Notes: generated from the letters alone by a model not told the origin. DNA of 64,000 nucleotides from Pantoea sp. Lij88 (GCF_030062155.1 NZ_CP118269.1:310001-374000), one strand, 5' to 3'; positions 1 through 9,277 are shown, counted from the stretch's first letter. Program-made: numbers and translations.

Positions 1-612
1 CCCGGTATCGGTAAGCGCATGTCGCCGTTTGAGCGCGTGCCGCCTTATTCCGTTTACGTGCCGCATGACGATGAAGTGGAAATTTACGCTGACAGCGATC
101 TTGAGCTGGCGGTCTGCAACGCGCCCGGTCAGGGAAATCTGCCTGCGCGACTGATTGCGCCATCCGATGTCGGTGTTGAGCATCGCGGAAAAGGGCGCAA
201 CCAGCGTCTGGTGCATAACATTCTGCCTGACACTGAACCCGCTGACAGCCTGCTGGTGGTGGAGGTCTACACCAACGAGGGCGATACCAGCTCTTATCCC
301 AGCCACAAGCATGACCAGGAGGAAAGTGAAAATGAAACCTATCTGGAAGAGACCTACTATCACCGTTTCGATCCGGAGCCTGGTTTCGCCATGCAGCGCG
401 TCTACACTGACGACCGGTCACTGGATGTCTGTATGGCACCCTATAATCGCGACGTCGTGATGGTGCCGCGCGGCTATCATCCGGTGGCAACGCTGGCGGG
501 TTATAACAACTACTATCTGAACGTGATGGCGGGGCCGGTGCGGCTATGGAAATTTACCTGGGAGAAAGATCACGCCTGGGTGAACAGCGACAGCTATCCG
601 CGCAAAGCGTAA
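1..612 (+). CDS. iolB: 5-deoxy-glucuronate isomerase IolB (3' part only)
   Basis: The reading frame is open from the first base and ends in TAA at 610-612, so about 203 C-terminal codons are present of a family that is usually near 270. IolB isomerises 5-deoxy-D-glucuronate to 2-deoxy-5-keto-D-gluconate in myo-inositol catabolism, in the cytoplasm. The visible part has the cupin-like features of the family: SSYPSHKHD, with histidines likely to bind metal, then YHRFDPEPGF, and a VPRGYHPV segment near the end. Its identity is supported by iolC, iolD, iolG and iolE downstream. The internal ATG at 19 is only a codon within the gene. It is probably the last gene of its transcript, because a strong terminator follows. 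Confidence 0.93.
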   Translation, partial: PGIGKRMSPFERVPPYSVYVPHDDEVEIYADSDLELAVCNAPGQGNLPARLIAPSDVGVEHRGKGRNQRLVHNILPDTEPADSLLVVEVYTNEGDTSSYPSHKHDQEESENETYLEETYYHRFDPEPGFAMQRVYTDDRSLDVCMAPYNRDVVMVPRGYHPVATLAGYNNYYLNVMAGPVRLWKFTWEKDHAWVNSDSYPRKA

Positions 613-655
613 GCCACTGCGGTTTTATCCGTGTGTAAAGTACGTAGATAGCATC

Positions 656-686
656 AAAAAGGGCAGCCGATGGGGCTGCCCTTTTT
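656..686. terminator. bidirectional rho-independent terminator between iolB and the RpiR gene
   Basis: GGGCAGCC (661-668) pairs with GGCTGCCC (674-681) around a 5-base loop. AAAAA (656-660) and TTTTT (682-686) flank the stem, so it can end transcription from both convergent genes. Confidence 0.9.
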
Positions 687-703
687 ACTGTGCGGAACGC
701 AGG

Positions 704-1555
704 TTACTGAGCAGTACTGTCCGCGTTGTTCAGCGCCAGTGACACCGCCAGCGTCTGCGCCAGGCAGAGCGAGGCGACCTGCGAACGGAAGCCATCGACC
801 TGCGCTTCACGCACCACAAAGCAGACGTCGCTGAAAGCGGCCAGCGGGCTGACCTGGCTGTCGGTAATGGCGATCTGATGCGCGCCACGCTTGGCACCCA
901 TTTCCACCACTTCGACGGCTTCACGCGCATAAGGTGAGTAGCTGATTGCAATCACCACATCTTTCGGATTTACCAGGCTAAGCTGCTCGGTAAACATCCC
1001 GCCCAGACCATCAATCAGAAAAGCACGACGTTCCAGGTGACGCAGCGCGTAGACCAGATAGGAGGCGACGCTGAACGAGCGACGCAGGCCGATCACATAG
1101 ATGTTTTCAGCCTCATTCAGCAGTTTCACCGCTTTGTTCAGCTGCTCAGGATTAACCTGCATCGCCAGCTGCTGCAGCGCCTGGCTGTTCACCATCGTAA
1201 AGACGTTGAGGATTTCCGCCGGACTTTCAGGCGCACTGGCGCTGTCGTCCGTTGAGGTCTGACGAAACAGACGAGCGCGCTCGGTATAGTTGACCGTCTC
1301 CTCCATCAGGTGCTGACGAAAAACCTGTTTCATTTCGTTGAAACCGCTGAAGCCAAACGCATTCGCAAACCGGATCAGCGTCGATGGCGGCACATCGGCC
1401 TGCTGGGCAATCGAGGCGACGGTATCGAAAGCAATACTGTTACTGTTATCAAGGATGTAGCGCGCAACCTGTTTAAGACGCTTGCTCAGCGTTTCATAGC
1501 GGCGACGAATATCGTCCTGCAAGAGAGAAAGTTGGGTGGGATTATTGTTCATCAC
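704..1555 (-). CDS. iolR: RpiR-family regulator, probable inositol repressor IolR
   Basis: A 283-residue protein with an N-terminal RpiR-type helix-turn-helix (about residues 10-85, including VASIAQQADVPPSTLIRFANA) and a C-terminal SIS sugar-phosphate-binding domain (about 120-265, including IYVIGLRRSFSVA and DVVIAISYSPYA). RpiR proteins with SIS domains typically bind a phosphorylated sugar that alters DNA binding. Its position inside the iol cluster makes it the likely repressor of these genes, as in Salmonella and Sinorhizobium; this is inference from family and context. Two adjacent ATG codons (1555 and 1552) could both start it. The promoter region at 1556-1680 holds TTTCAT/ATGAAA repeats that could be its own operators. 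Confidence 0.85.
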   Translation of the reverse strand: MMNNNPTQLSLLQDDIRRRYETLSKRLKQVARYILDNSNSIAFDTVASIAQQADVPPSTLIRFANAFGFSGFNEMKQVFRQHLMEETVNYTERARLFRQTSTDDSASAPESPAEILNVFTMVNSQALQQLAMQVNPEQLNKAVKLLNEAENIYVIGLRRSFSVASYLVYALRHLERRAFLIDGLGGMFTEQLSLVNPKDVVIAISYSPYAREAVEVVEMGAKRGAHQIAITDSQVSPLAAFSDVCFVVREAQVDGFRSQVASLCLAQTLAVSLALNNADSTAQ

Positions 1556-1612
1556 TTCTGCCCGTATAATTAGAATAATGGCTGCATAATGAGCGCTATA
1601 TTACCAGATGGA

Positions 1613-1669
1613 TGGAAAATTTCATTTCTTTGCGTTAACGACGCGGTTTATTTCATGGCTTTATGAAAT
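1613..1669. promoter_or_regulatory. candidate IolR operator sites upstream of the RpiR gene
   Basis: A pseudo-palindrome GAAAATTTC lies at 1615-1623. A perfect inverted repeat ATTTCAT-N6-ATGAAAT lies at 1650-1669. Similar GAAA/TTTC elements recur upstream of iolC and iolD, which suggests shared control and autoregulation. The assignment to IolR is inference. Confidence 0.4.
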
Positions 1670-1786
1670 GGTTCACAGATTAGCTTTAGCGCCCGGGGCG
1701 CACATCTTCGCGGGCAATGCCAGGGTAAAAAACGGGATGAAATGACAGCAGGGGTGAATTGACAGAAGGGATGAAGGGTAACCAGT

Positions 1787-1812
1787 AAAACGCCATCCCG
1801 GTTGGGATGGCG
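1787..1812 (-). terminator. probable terminator downstream of iolC
   Basis: CGCCATCCC (1791-1799) and GGGATGGCG (1804-1812) form a perfect 9-bp stem with a 4-base loop. On the minus strand it is followed by TTTT (1790-1787). It lies about 330 bases beyond the iolC stop and ahead of the RpiR gene on the same strand. Confidence 0.65.
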
Positions 1813-1863
1813 TGATATTACTAAAAAGTCTGTCTCTGCCTGCTATGAGTCCGCACAGGCTCA

Positions 1864-2062
1864 GGTAACACGGTCAGATCGGAAAGTCGCTCAAGCCATC
1901 CATGGCCGCTCGGCCCGCGCGATTACGCACCTCATCCATGAGGTGCGGCCGTTGCCGGGCCAACGCTCTGCGTTGTTCAAAAACGCTCCCGGCGTTTTTT
2001 TCCGGGTGGCGGGACGCTTTCCTCTTCTGGCCATGTTACCTGCGCGTTGAGCTTATTCGTTG
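1864..2062. repeat. structured palindromic intergenic repeat, copy 1 (long form)
   Basis: The element fills the 3' side of the gene-free stretch 1556-2141. Its ends are inverted: GGTAACACGG at 1864 matches the reverse complement of the arm 2017-2040 (CTTTCC...TGTTACC). Inside are four further perfect hairpins: GCCAT-CC-ATGGC (1895-1906), GCACCTCAT-CC-ATGAGGTGC (1927-1946) nested within GGCCCG/CGGGCC (1912-1917 and 1956-1961), AACGC-TCT-GCGTT (1962-1974), and AAAAACGC-N5-GCGTTTTT (1979-1999). The arms, the central CTCGGCCCGCGC and the right flank to about 2062 are shared with the shorter copy at 32923-33043. No coding function is apparent. I do not recognise it as REP, ERIC or an insertion sequence. 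Confidence 0.75.
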
Positions 2063-2141
2063 CTGAAACTTTCAGCCTGCTTTGAGTGAGTCAGCAGTCT
2101 GAGGCCATCGCGGTTGAGACAGCCTGAGGCAGCGCAGCAAA

Positions 2142-4055
2142 TCAGGCGCGGGCAGCGCGCCAGTACTCAATCAGTCGCAGATAGTTGCCTTTTACGGTCT
2201 CAATCAGCGCCTGATCGTCCAGTTCACCCTGCAACCACTGACGAGAGGGCTGACCAAAGATGGTGCGACCCACCGCAAAGCCTTTCACCCATGGCGCTTT
2301 GGCCGCCGCCGCAAATCCCGCTTTAAGCTTCTCTTCGGGCGCATCCAGACCCAGCAACAGAATGCCGCGACAGTGGGGATCCTGCTGCTCAATCAGTGTA
2401 CTGATCGCCTGCCAGCTCTCCGCCGACAGCGGTGGCAGTTTCCACCAGTCAGGCTGGATGCCCAGACGGTAGAAATGAGTCAGCATTTCAAGGTAATAGG
2501 CTTCATTCTTATCCGGATTACTCTCAGGCAGAATCACTTCCAGCAGCAGTTCATGACCGCTTTTGTTACAGCCCTTCCAGACGTCGAGCACCACATCATC
2601 CTGCTCTTTACGCAGTTCAGCACTGTCATGAGGATGATAGAAGACCAGACATTTCACTACGTGCTCGGCGGGCCAGTCGATCAGCTGCGAGCCGATATTG
2701 CCATGCTCCAGGCGCAACGGACGTGAACTGGGCAGCTCAATCGGACGGCCAATCCACCAGTTCTTACCGGTAATGGCATTCAGCGCTTTCTGACCATAGG
2801 TGGTATCCGCCAGAATGCCGCTCTTATTCTCCAGTCCCGCCTCGCTGGCCGCCTGCTGAGCGGCTTCCAGCAGCAGCAGTTTCAGCTGTGGAATGCGGCT
2901 CTCGTCAACGCCCGCTTCCTGCGCCATGTCCGCCAGCTGTTTGCGGTGATCAAAGGCGAAAACATTCAGCTCCGGCCACTCTTGCCTGCGGGTGGTTACG
3001 CGGTGCAGGTGGTTCAGACGGCTGTCGAGATCGGGACGCTTCACCTCTTTGTCGCGGCTCAGAAAATCATCCAGTTCCGCTTTGGTTGGCATGGCAGGAG
3101 CACAGCCGTGGCGTGAAACCACCAGCGCTCCGCAGGCGTTGGCGTAACGGCACGCCTGCTCCCAGCCTTCATCATTCAGCCAGCCGCGCAGCAGGCCAGA
3201 CATAAAGGCATCGCCTGCGCCCAGCACGTTGAGCACGTCAACACGCACGCCAGTGTGCAGCTGAGTCTCTTCCCAGCTATCCGGAATATCACCCTCAAAC
3301 ACCACGCAACCCAGCGGGCCGCGTTTGCAGACCAGCGTCGCCTGGCTCGCCTTACGCACATTCTTCAGCGCGGTCAGGGTATCGGTGCTGCCACCGGCAA
3401 TATGAAACTCCTCTTCGGTACCGACGATCAAATCGAAATAGTGCACCACTTCCTGCAACTGCTGCGTGACCTGTGACGACTCAATGAAACGCGTTTCACC
3501 GTCACCTAAAGAGGTCAGTCCCCACAACACCGGGCGGTAATCGATATCCAGCGCCGTGCGCAGGCCGTTACGGCGGGCGATATCCAGCGCTTTTAGTACC
3601 GCTTCACGGGTCTGTGGATGCGATAAGTGAGTCCCGGTTACCGCTACCGCACGGGAGGAGGTTATAAAGGATTCATCAATATCTTCCGGCACCAGACCCA
3701 TATCGGCGCAGTTATCACGGTAGAAAATCAGCGGAAAAGTCTCTTCGTCTTTGATGCCGAGGATCACCAGTGCGGTCAGACGCCGCGGATCGGTGATCAG
3801 CGCATCGGTGTTACAGCCCACACGCTGTAACGCTTCACGCAAAAAGCGACCATTATGCTCATCTCCCACCCGCGCCAGCATGGCCGATTTCAGACCCTGA
3901 ATCGCGGTGCCGTAGGCGACGTTGCCCGACGATCCGCCCAGATATTTCGCAAACGAGGTGACATCTTCCAGTCGCGCCCCGATTTGCTGGCCATAAAAAT
4001 CAACGGCGATGCGCCCGATACAAATCACATCAAGCGGCTTCTGTTGTGTACTCAT
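2142..4055 (-). CDS. iolC: 5-dehydro-2-deoxygluconokinase IolC fused to a DUF2090 domain
   Basis: A 637-residue two-domain protein. Residues about 8-325 are a PfkB-family sugar kinase, with YLGGSSGNVAYG near the start and the signature NVLGAGDAFMSGLL, whose Asp is the catalytic base. It phosphorylates 2-deoxy-5-keto-D-gluconate. Residues about 330-637 are a DUF2090 domain (FAFDHRKQL, then KCLVFYHPHD, then KGFAVGRTIF), which has an aldolase-like fold. It is often fused to IolC in proteobacteria and has been suggested to do the next step, aldol cleavage of the phosphorylated product; that role is inference here. The start is supported by AGAAGGAAA upstream. It is divergent from iolD across a 544-bp regulatory region. 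Confidence 0.93.
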   Translation of the reverse strand: MSTQQKPLDVICIGRIAVDFYGQQIGARLEDVTSFAKYLGGSSGNVAYGTAIQGLKSAMLARVGDEHNGRFLREALQRVGCNTDALITDPRRLTALVILGIKDEETFPLIFYRDNCADMGLVPEDIDESFITSSRAVAVTGTHLSHPQTREAVLKALDIARRNGLRTALDIDYRPVLWGLTSLGDGETRFIESSQVTQQLQEVVHYFDLIVGTEEEFHIAGGSTDTLTALKNVRKASQATLVCKRGPLGCVVFEGDIPDSWEETQLHTGVRVDVLNVLGAGDAFMSGLLRGWLNDEGWEQACRYANACGALVVSRHGCAPAMPTKAELDDFLSRDKEVKRPDLDSRLNHLHRVTTRRQEWPELNVFAFDHRKQLADMAQEAGVDESRIPQLKLLLLEAAQQAASEAGLENKSGILADTTYGQKALNAITGKNWWIGRPIELPSSRPLRLEHGNIGSQLIDWPAEHVVKCLVFYHPHDSAELRKEQDDVVLDVWKGCNKSGHELLLEVILPESNPDKNEAYYLEMLTHFYRLGIQPDWWKLPPLSAESWQAISTLIEQQDPHCRGILLLGLDAPEEKLKAGFAAAAKAPWVKGFAVGRTIFGQPSRQWLQGELDDQALIETVKGNYLRLIEYWRAARA

Positions 4056-4164
4056 ACCTGTGGTTTCCTTCTGTGATTAGCAGAGCTGGCGGGCGAAAAA
4101 CCGACACCAGGTGCGCTCTGCTTCCGGGTCTGTGGGTGTCTGACTGGCTATGAAGCGAGTATGA

Positions 4165-4178
4165 GGAATAAAAATTCC
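4165..4178. promoter_or_regulatory. candidate IolR operator, GGAA-N6-TTCC
   Basis: GGAAT-AAAA-ATTCC is a perfect palindrome that fits the GGAA-N6-TTCC motif described for the RpiR-type IolR of Sinorhizobium. It lies 110 bases upstream of the iolC start, in the iolC/iolD divergent region (4056-4599). I see no convincing gene in that region. Confidence 0.5.
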
Positions 4179-4342
4179 ATATTCAACACGAAATGAAATA
4201 TCCATCGCAATTTTGTGAACCAGGTAAAACTCCTGATTGCCGTCCGGCTGTGCGGTCTCTGCCATCATGATGTGCGGTATGTCAGGGTTGTGAAGGGGAT
4301 CGCAGGAATCCGCACGCCAGTCAGGCAAGCTGCTGCACTGAA

Positions 4343-4501
4343 ATGAATTTTTTCATCACGGTCCACTCTCTGTTAAACGTTCCAGATTTCCCCTCTGCTA
4401 TCCCCCGCCAGACCCGCTGCCGCCATTAAATTTGATCTCACTCGCAAAATGAAATGTTTCTTCTGTAATCGTGTTTTATGAAAAATATATTTGTTTATAA
4501 T
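4343..4501 (+). promoter_or_regulatory. iolD promoter region with TGAA/TTCA and GAAA/TTTC palindromes
   Basis: A perfect -10 hexamer TATAAT lies at 4496-4501, with only a weak -35 (T-rich, around 4472-4478), giving a leader of roughly 90 bases before iolD. Upstream are ATGAA-N4-TTCAT (4343-4356) and GAAATGTTTC (4451-4460), resembling the elements near the regulator gene. A weak -35 suits a regulated promoter. The start point is predicted, not shown. Confidence 0.5.
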
Positions 4502-4599
4502 CGCCTCACGTTTCAGTTATTCCGGTCGCCTTTTCCGCCGATGACACCGCCTGGCGCGCTGTCGCGGAAGTCGGGGTCCACCAGCATGTAAGGAAGAAT

Positions 4600-6540
4600 A
4601 TGGGCACTATCAGACTGACCACGGCACAGGCGCTGGTTAAATTTCTTGATAATCAATTCATTGATGTCGACGGCGTTGAGACGAAGTTCGTCAAAGGTAT
4701 CTTCGCGATCTTCGGACATGGCAATGTGCTGGGGCTGGGCCAGGCACTGGAACAGGACAGCGGCGATCTGATTGTCTATCAGGGCCGTAATGAGCAGGGT
4801 ATGGCCCATGCTGCCACCGGCTTTGCCCGCCAGTCACTGCGCCAGCAGATTATCGCCTGCAGTTCATCCGTGGGGCCTGGTGCGGCCAACATGATCACTG
4901 CCGCTGCGACGGCGACGGCTAACCGCATTCCTCTGCTGCTGCTGCCCGGCGACGTCTTCGCCACCCGTCAGCCCGATCCGGTCCTGCAACAGATTGAGCA
5001 GAGCTACGATCTCAGCATCAGCACCAACGACGCCTTCCGCGCCGTCAGCAAATACTGGGATCGCGTCAGCCGTCCGGAGCAGCTGATGTCCGCCTGTATC
5101 AACGCCATGCGCGTGCTGACCGATCCGGCAGAAACCGGTGCGGTCACGCTCTCTCTTCCTCAGGATGTGCAGGGCGAAGCCTGGGATTACCCGGACTACT
5201 TCTTCCAGAAACGCGTACACCGTCTGGATCGCCGCCTGCCGGTAGCGGCGCAGCTGGCAGACGCCCTGACGCTGATTAACCGTAAGCGCAAGCCGATGAT
5301 TATCTGCGGCGGCGGCGTGAAGTACTCCGAAGCGGGCGAGGCGCTGCGCCAGTTTGCCGAGCGTTATCAGATTCCCTTTGCCGAGACGCAGGCGGGCAAA
5401 GGCACGCTGGTCTCTGACCATCCGCTGAATGTCGGCGGCGTGGGTGAAACCGGCTGTCTGGCCGCTAACCTGCTGGCAAAAGAGGCCGATTTAGTGATCG
5501 GCATTGGCACCCGCTACACCGATTTCACCACCGCATCGAAATGGATTTTCCAGCATCCCGATGTCAGCTTCCTGAACATTAACGTCAGCAACTTCGACAG
5601 CTACAAGCTGGATGGTGTGCAGCTGCTGGCCGATGCCCGCGAAGGGCTGACCGCGCTCACCGCCGCGCTGGCCTCACAGCACTACAGCAACGACTGGGGC
5701 GATCAGATTGAGCAGGCGCAGAGCCAGCTGCTGAAAGAGACGCAGCGCGTCTATCAGGTGGAGTATCACGATGGCGACTTTGTGCCGGAAATTGCGGACC
5801 ATCTCGACCGCGAAGCGGTGTTTGCTGAATTTAACCGTCTCACTCAGTCGCTGCTGACGCAAAGCAGCGTGCTCGGCACCTTAAACGAGCAGCTGCCGAA
5901 AGACGCAGTGGTCGTCGCAGCGGCAGGCAGTCTGCCAGGCGATCTGCAGCGCGTCTGGCGCACCAAAGATTACAACGCTTACCACGTCGAATATGGCTAC
6001 TCCTGCATGGGCTATGAAGTGAATGCCGCGCTGGGTGCGAAGCTGGCACAGCCGCAGCGCGAGGTCTATGCGCTGCTCGGTGATGGCTCCTTCATGATGC
6101 TGCACTCGGAGCTGGTCACCTCGATTCAGGAAGGGGCGAAGATCAACGTGGTGCTGCTGGATAACATGACCAACGGCTGCATCAACAATCTGCAGATGGA
6201 ACACGGCATGGACAGCTTCACCACCGAGTTCCGCTTCCGTAATCCGGAAGGCGGCAAACTGGATGGCGGCTTTATCCCGGTCGATTTCGCCGCAATTGCT
6301 GCCGGTTATGGCTGCAAAACCTATCGTGTCACCACGCTTGAGCAGCTCAAAGCGGCGCTGGAAGATGCCCGGACTCAGACGGTTTCCACCCTTATCGACA
6401 TCAAAGTGCTGCCTAAAACGATGATTCACAAATATTTCAGCTGGTGGCATGTCGGCGTGGCGCAGGCCTCGAAAACCGAACGCGCTCAGGCGGTGGCAGA
6501 CAAGCTCAACAGCCATCTGGATCAGGCACGCAAATATTGA
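4600..6540 (+). CDS. iolD: 3D-(3,5/4)-trihydroxycyclohexane-1,2-dione hydrolase IolD
   Basis: A 646-residue thiamine-diphosphate enzyme of the acetolactate synthase type. It opens the ring of trihydroxycyclohexane-1,2-dione to give 5-deoxyglucuronate in inositol catabolism. The N-terminal pyrimidine-binding domain carries the conserved Glu in [13 protein letters not shown]. The C-terminal domain has the ThDP/Mg motif, starting [12 protein letters not shown] and closing with [11 protein letters not shown]. Length is normal for the family. The ATG is preceded by AAGGAAGA. It is the first gene of iolD-iolG-iolE, and a short hairpin follows it. Confidence 0.96.
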   Translation: MGTIRLTTAQALVKFLDNQFIDVDGVETKFVKGIFAIFGHGNVLGLGQALEQDSGDLIVYQGRNEQGMAHAATGFARQSLRQQIIACSSSVGPGAANMITAAATATANRIPLLLLPGDVFATRQPDPVLQQIEQSYDLSISTNDAFRAVSKYWDRVSRPEQLMSACINAMRVLTDPAETGAVTLSLPQDVQGEAWDYPDYFFQKRVHRLDRRLPVAAQLADALTLINRKRKPMIICGGGVKYSEAGEALRQFAERYQIPFAETQAGKGTLVSDHPLNVGGVGETGCLAANLLAKEADLVIGIGTRYTDFTTASKWIFQHPDVSFLNINVSNFDSYKLDGVQLLADAREGLTALTAALASQHYSNDWGDQIEQAQSQLLKETQRVYQVEYHDGDFVPEIADHLDREAVFAEFNRLTQSLLTQSSVLGTLNEQLPKDAVVVAAAGSLPGDLQRVWRTKDYNAYHVEYGYSCMGYEVNAALGAKLAQPQREVYALLGDGSFMMLHSELVTSIQEGAKINVVLLDNMTNGCINNLQMEHGMDSFTTEFRFRNPEGGKLDGGFIPVDFAAIAAGYGCKTYRVTTLEQLKAALEDARTQTVSTLIDIKVLPKTMIHKYFSWWHVGVAQASKTERAQAVADKLNSHLDQARKY

Positions 6541-6544
6541 TTTC

Positions 6545-6567
6545 CGGGCCGTGCTGCGGCCCGTTTT
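6545..6567 (+). terminator. intercistronic hairpin between iolD and iolG
   Basis: CGGGCCG (6545-6551) pairs with CGGCCCG (6557-6563), followed by TTTT. It is terminator-like but weak, and it is more likely to cause partial termination or stabilise the iolD message than to end the operon. Confidence 0.5.
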
Positions 6568-6602
6568 CCTCTTCTCCGTATGAACCCTACACAGGTGTAA
6601 TT

Positions 6603-7613
6603 ATGACTTTGAAACTTGGCGTCATCGGTACAGGTGCAATTGGTCAGGAACATATTCGCCGCTGCAGCCATGTGCTGCAGGGTGCCCAGGTGGTTGCCGT
6701 CTCTGACATTAATGTCGACGGCGCGCGTGCCGCACTGCAACGCCTGAACATTGAGGCGGAGGTGTTTGAAAATGGCCACGATGTGATTCAGTCACCGAAT
6801 GTTGATGCGGTGCTGGTCACCTCATGGGATCCGACCCATGAAGAGTTCACCTTAGCGGCGATTGCCGCCGGTAAGCCGGTCTTCTGTGAGAAGCCGCTGG
6901 CGATGAGCGCCGAGGGCTGCCGCCGGGTGGTGGATGCAGAGATTCAGGCAGGTAAACGCCTGGTGCAGGTCGGCTTTATGCGTCCTTACGATGCGGGCTA
7001 TCGCGCCCTGAAAAAAGTCATCACCGATGGCGATATTGGTGAGCCGCTGATGCTGCACTGCGCACACCGCAATCCGACCGTGCCAGAGAATTACACCACG
7101 CCGATGGCGATCACCAATACCCTGATTCACGAGCTGGATGTGCTGCGCTGGCTGACAAACGACGACTATAAAACGGTGCAGGTGATCTTCCCGCGCGTGA
7201 CGTCGAAGTCACATGGTCAGCTGAAAGACCCGCAGATCGTGCTGTTCGAAACCCACAAAGGCGTGCGTATCGACGTCGAGATCTTCGTTAACTGCGCTTA
7301 CGGCTATGACATTCAGTGTGAAGTGGTCGGTGAAGAGGGTATTGCCCGTCTGCCGGAGCCTTCCTCCGTGCAGCTGCGCAAAGATGCGCGCCTGTCGAAC
7401 ACCATTCTGGTGGACTGGAAAGATCGCTTTATCGAAGCGTATGACGCTGAGCTGCAGGCGTTTATCAACGACATCAAAGCGGGCCAGCTGACCGGTCCTT
7501 CTGCCTGGGATGGCTTTGCCGCCTCCGTGGCCGCCGATGCCTGTATCAAAGCGCAGAATAGCGGTGCGATTGAGCCGGTAGAAATGCCGCCACGTCCCGC
7601 TTTCTATAACTGA
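6603..7613 (+). CDS. iolG: inositol 2-dehydrogenase IolG (Gfo/Idh/MocA family)
   Basis: A 336-residue NAD-dependent oxidoreductase that converts myo-inositol to scyllo-inosose, the first step of the pathway. The N-terminal Rossmann fold begins [11 protein letters not shown]. The catalytic lysine is in CEKPLAMS, and the family Asp and His are in [13 protein letters not shown] chose ATG 6603, 62 bases after iolD, because the protein then starts at the usual family position (MTLKLGVIG); the frame is open farther upstream, but only by overlap with iolD. Close paralogues act on related inositols, so activity on scyllo- or chiro-inositol is possible. Confidence 0.92.
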   Translation: MTLKLGVIGTGAIGQEHIRRCSHVLQGAQVVAVSDINVDGARAALQRLNIEAEVFENGHDVIQSPNVDAVLVTSWDPTHEEFTLAAIAAGKPVFCEKPLAMSAEGCRRVVDAEIQAGKRLVQVGFMRPYDAGYRALKKVITDGDIGEPLMLHCAHRNPTVPENYTTPMAITNTLIHELDVLRWLTNDDYKTVQVIFPRVTSKSHGQLKDPQIVLFETHKGVRIDVEIFVNCAYGYDIQCEVVGEEGIARLPEPSSVQLRKDARLSNTILVDWKDRFIEAYDAELQAFINDIKAGQLTGPSAWDGFAASVAADACIKAQNSGAIEPVEMPPRPAFYN

Positions 7614-7660
7614 TTCAGCTGTCTATGCGGCCTGGCCGCTCTCCGCCTGGGAATGAGAAA

Positions 7661-8557
7661 ATGAACAAAGAGAACGTAAAACTGGCTATCGCGCCGATCG
7701 GCTGGACCAACGATGACATGCCGGATCTCGGCAGTGAAAATACGTTTCAGCAGACCGTGAGTGAGATGGCGCTGGCTGGCTTTACCGGCAGCGAAGTGGG
7801 CAGCAAATACCCGCGCGATCCGGCGATTCTGAAACCGATGCTCGACATTCGCGGCATCGAAATCTGCAACGCCTGGTTCAGCACCTTTTTCGCTAATGGC
7901 GATAAAGAGAAGACCATCGAACAGTTCATCGGGCACATGAACTTCCTGCATGCGATGGGCGCGCGGGTGATTGGCTGTTCAGAACAGAGTAAAAGTATTC
8001 AGGGCACCACGCTGGCGGTGTTTGAAGAGAAAGCCATTTTCAGCGATGAAGAGTGGCGGTTAACGGCAGAGGGCTACAACGAACTGGCCCGCATCGCGGC
8101 GGAGAAGGGGATGCGCGTGACGCTGCATCACCATATGGGCACCGGCATTCAGACCACTGAAGAGATTGACCGGTTTATGGCGATGACCGACGAGCAGGTC
8201 GGTCTGCTGTATGACACCGGCCACGTCTATTACTCCGAAGGCTCCCAGCAGAAGATGCTGGCGGTACTGGAAAAATATCTGCCGCGCATCTTCCACGTGC
8301 ATCTCAAGGATGTGCGTGATGAGGTGGTCGCCGAGGTGCGTGAGAATCATCTCTCGTTCCTGGAAGGCGTCAAAAAAGGCACCTTTACCGTACCGGGCGA
8401 TGGCGTGATCGACTTCAAACCGGTGTTTAAAATCCTGGATGATTACGGCTACAAAGGCTGGATGGTGGTGGAAGCGGAGCAGGATCCGGCGCTGGCCAAT
8501 CCGTTTGAGTATGCGGTGAAAGCGCGGAAATATATCCGGGAAAATACAGGTTTATAA
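7661..8557 (+). CDS. iolE: myo-inosose-2 dehydratase IolE
   Basis: A 298-residue TIM-barrel protein of the xylose isomerase-like family. It removes water from 2-keto-myo-inositol to give the substrate of IolD. Diagnostic segments are [15 protein letters not shown] at the N-terminus, [20 protein letters not shown] and HLKDVRDEV, which hold the likely metal ligands. The ATG at 7661 gives the usual family start (MNKENVKLA) and follows GGGAATGAG; upstream start codons in frame are less likely. It is the last gene of the unit, followed by a strong terminator. Confidence 0.95.
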   Translation: MNKENVKLAIAPIGWTNDDMPDLGSENTFQQTVSEMALAGFTGSEVGSKYPRDPAILKPMLDIRGIEICNAWFSTFFANGDKEKTIEQFIGHMNFLHAMGARVIGCSEQSKSIQGTTLAVFEEKAIFSDEEWRLTAEGYNELARIAAEKGMRVTLHHHMGTGIQTTEEIDRFMAMTDEQVGLLYDTGHVYYSEGSQQKMLAVLEKYLPRIFHVHLKDVRDEVVAEVRENHLSFLEGVKKGTFTVPGDGVIDFKPVFKILDDYGYKGWMVVEAEQDPALANPFEYAVKARKYIRENTGL

Positions 8558-8567
8558 CATGCTCTGA

Positions 8568-8606
8568 ACAAAGGCTGGCTTCTCTATGGGAAGCCAGCCT
8601 TTTGTT
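8568..8606. terminator. bidirectional terminator between iolE and dcrB
   Basis: A perfect 12-bp stem, AAGGCTGGCTTC (8571-8582) with GAAGCCAGCCTT (8590-8601), has a 7-base loop. TTTGTTTT follows on the plus strand and TTTGTT on the minus strand, serving the two convergent genes. Confidence 0.93.
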
Positions 8607-9161
8607 TTACTTCAGCGTAATGCTTTTCACAATGTTGTCAGCATCGCTCTGCGCCTGCTGCTGATTATCGCCTGGCAGCGTAATCTGCAGTGTCACCAGC
8701 TTGCCATCCACTTTTGCCAGAACAACGGAAGACCATGAGGTCTGGTTGTTGGCAGAAATCACGGTATCCAGCTGCTGTGCGGGCTGATCTTTCAGCGTCA
8801 CTGATTTGTTCGACACCACCTGCAGCTGCGGGTCGCGGTTACGCTGCTGCTGTTCCATGCGCTTCGACAGCACATCCAGCCCATCACTGGTCGGGTCGCC
8901 CGCAATCACAATAATGGCGCGCGCACCAGTTTCATCCGCATAAACGTGCATGTTCGTCGTCTGCGAACCCAGTTTACCGCTTTTATCTGACATGCCTGGT
9001 GGCAGTGAGAAGCTCAGTTTGCCATCCATCAGCGTGACGGTCTGCGCCGACTGACTGGCGCTGACGCCGTTGTCGTTCGCCGCTTCATCTTTCTTCTGGT
9101 CACAGGCCGCTAAGCCAAGTACCAGTAAACCCATTCCTACATATTTCACCAGGTTGCGCAT
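8607..9161 (-). CDS. dcrB: lipoprotein DcrB
   Basis: A 184-residue lipoprotein. The signal peptide ends in the lipobox LGLAAC with the lipidated cysteine at residue 20, followed by an Asp/Lys/Glu-rich linker (DQKKDEAAND) and the DcrB domain. In E. coli DcrB is needed for adsorption or DNA entry of phages C1 and C6 and affects envelope function; its molecular role is not settled. AAGGG precedes the ATG. It lies next to yhhQ and tusA as in E. coli. The iol cluster occupies the other flank, where E. coli has yhhS/yhhT/acpT/nik. Confidence 0.92.
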   Translation of the reverse strand: MRNLVKYVGMGLLVLGLAACDQKKDEAANDNGVSASQSAQTVTLMDGKLSFSLPPGMSDKSGKLGSQTTNMHVYADETGARAIIVIAGDPTSDGLDVLSKRMEQQQRNRDPQLQVVSNKSVTLKDQPAQQLDTVISANNQTSWSSVVLAKVDGKLVTLQITLPGDNQQQAQSDADNIVKSITLK

Positions 9162-9277
9162 CAGAATCCCTTTTTAAGTTTCCAGTCAGCCGTTAATACA
9201 ACAGGAATCAGGTTGCAAACGCAACCTGATGATTGTCAGAAGATCTTAGCGGGTAATGGCAGAATTTATATGAGTTC

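Noticed and set aside
1802..2050. Open frame of 82 codons
   Set aside because: It runs through the palindromic repeat; the hairpins explain the sequence and there is no ribosome-binding site or family match.
4077..4328. Minus-strand frame of 83 codons upstream of iolC
   Set aside because: It covers the iolC/iolD regulatory region, has no convincing Shine-Dalgarno sequence and resembles no protein I know.
6444..6602. N-terminal extension of iolG
   Set aside because: It is the overlapping end of iolD in another frame; ATG 6603 gives the normal protein. The same reasoning set the starts of yhhQ, zntA, panM, ugpA, ugpC, ugpQ, yhhA, glgC, glgA, glgP, glpE and mdcH.
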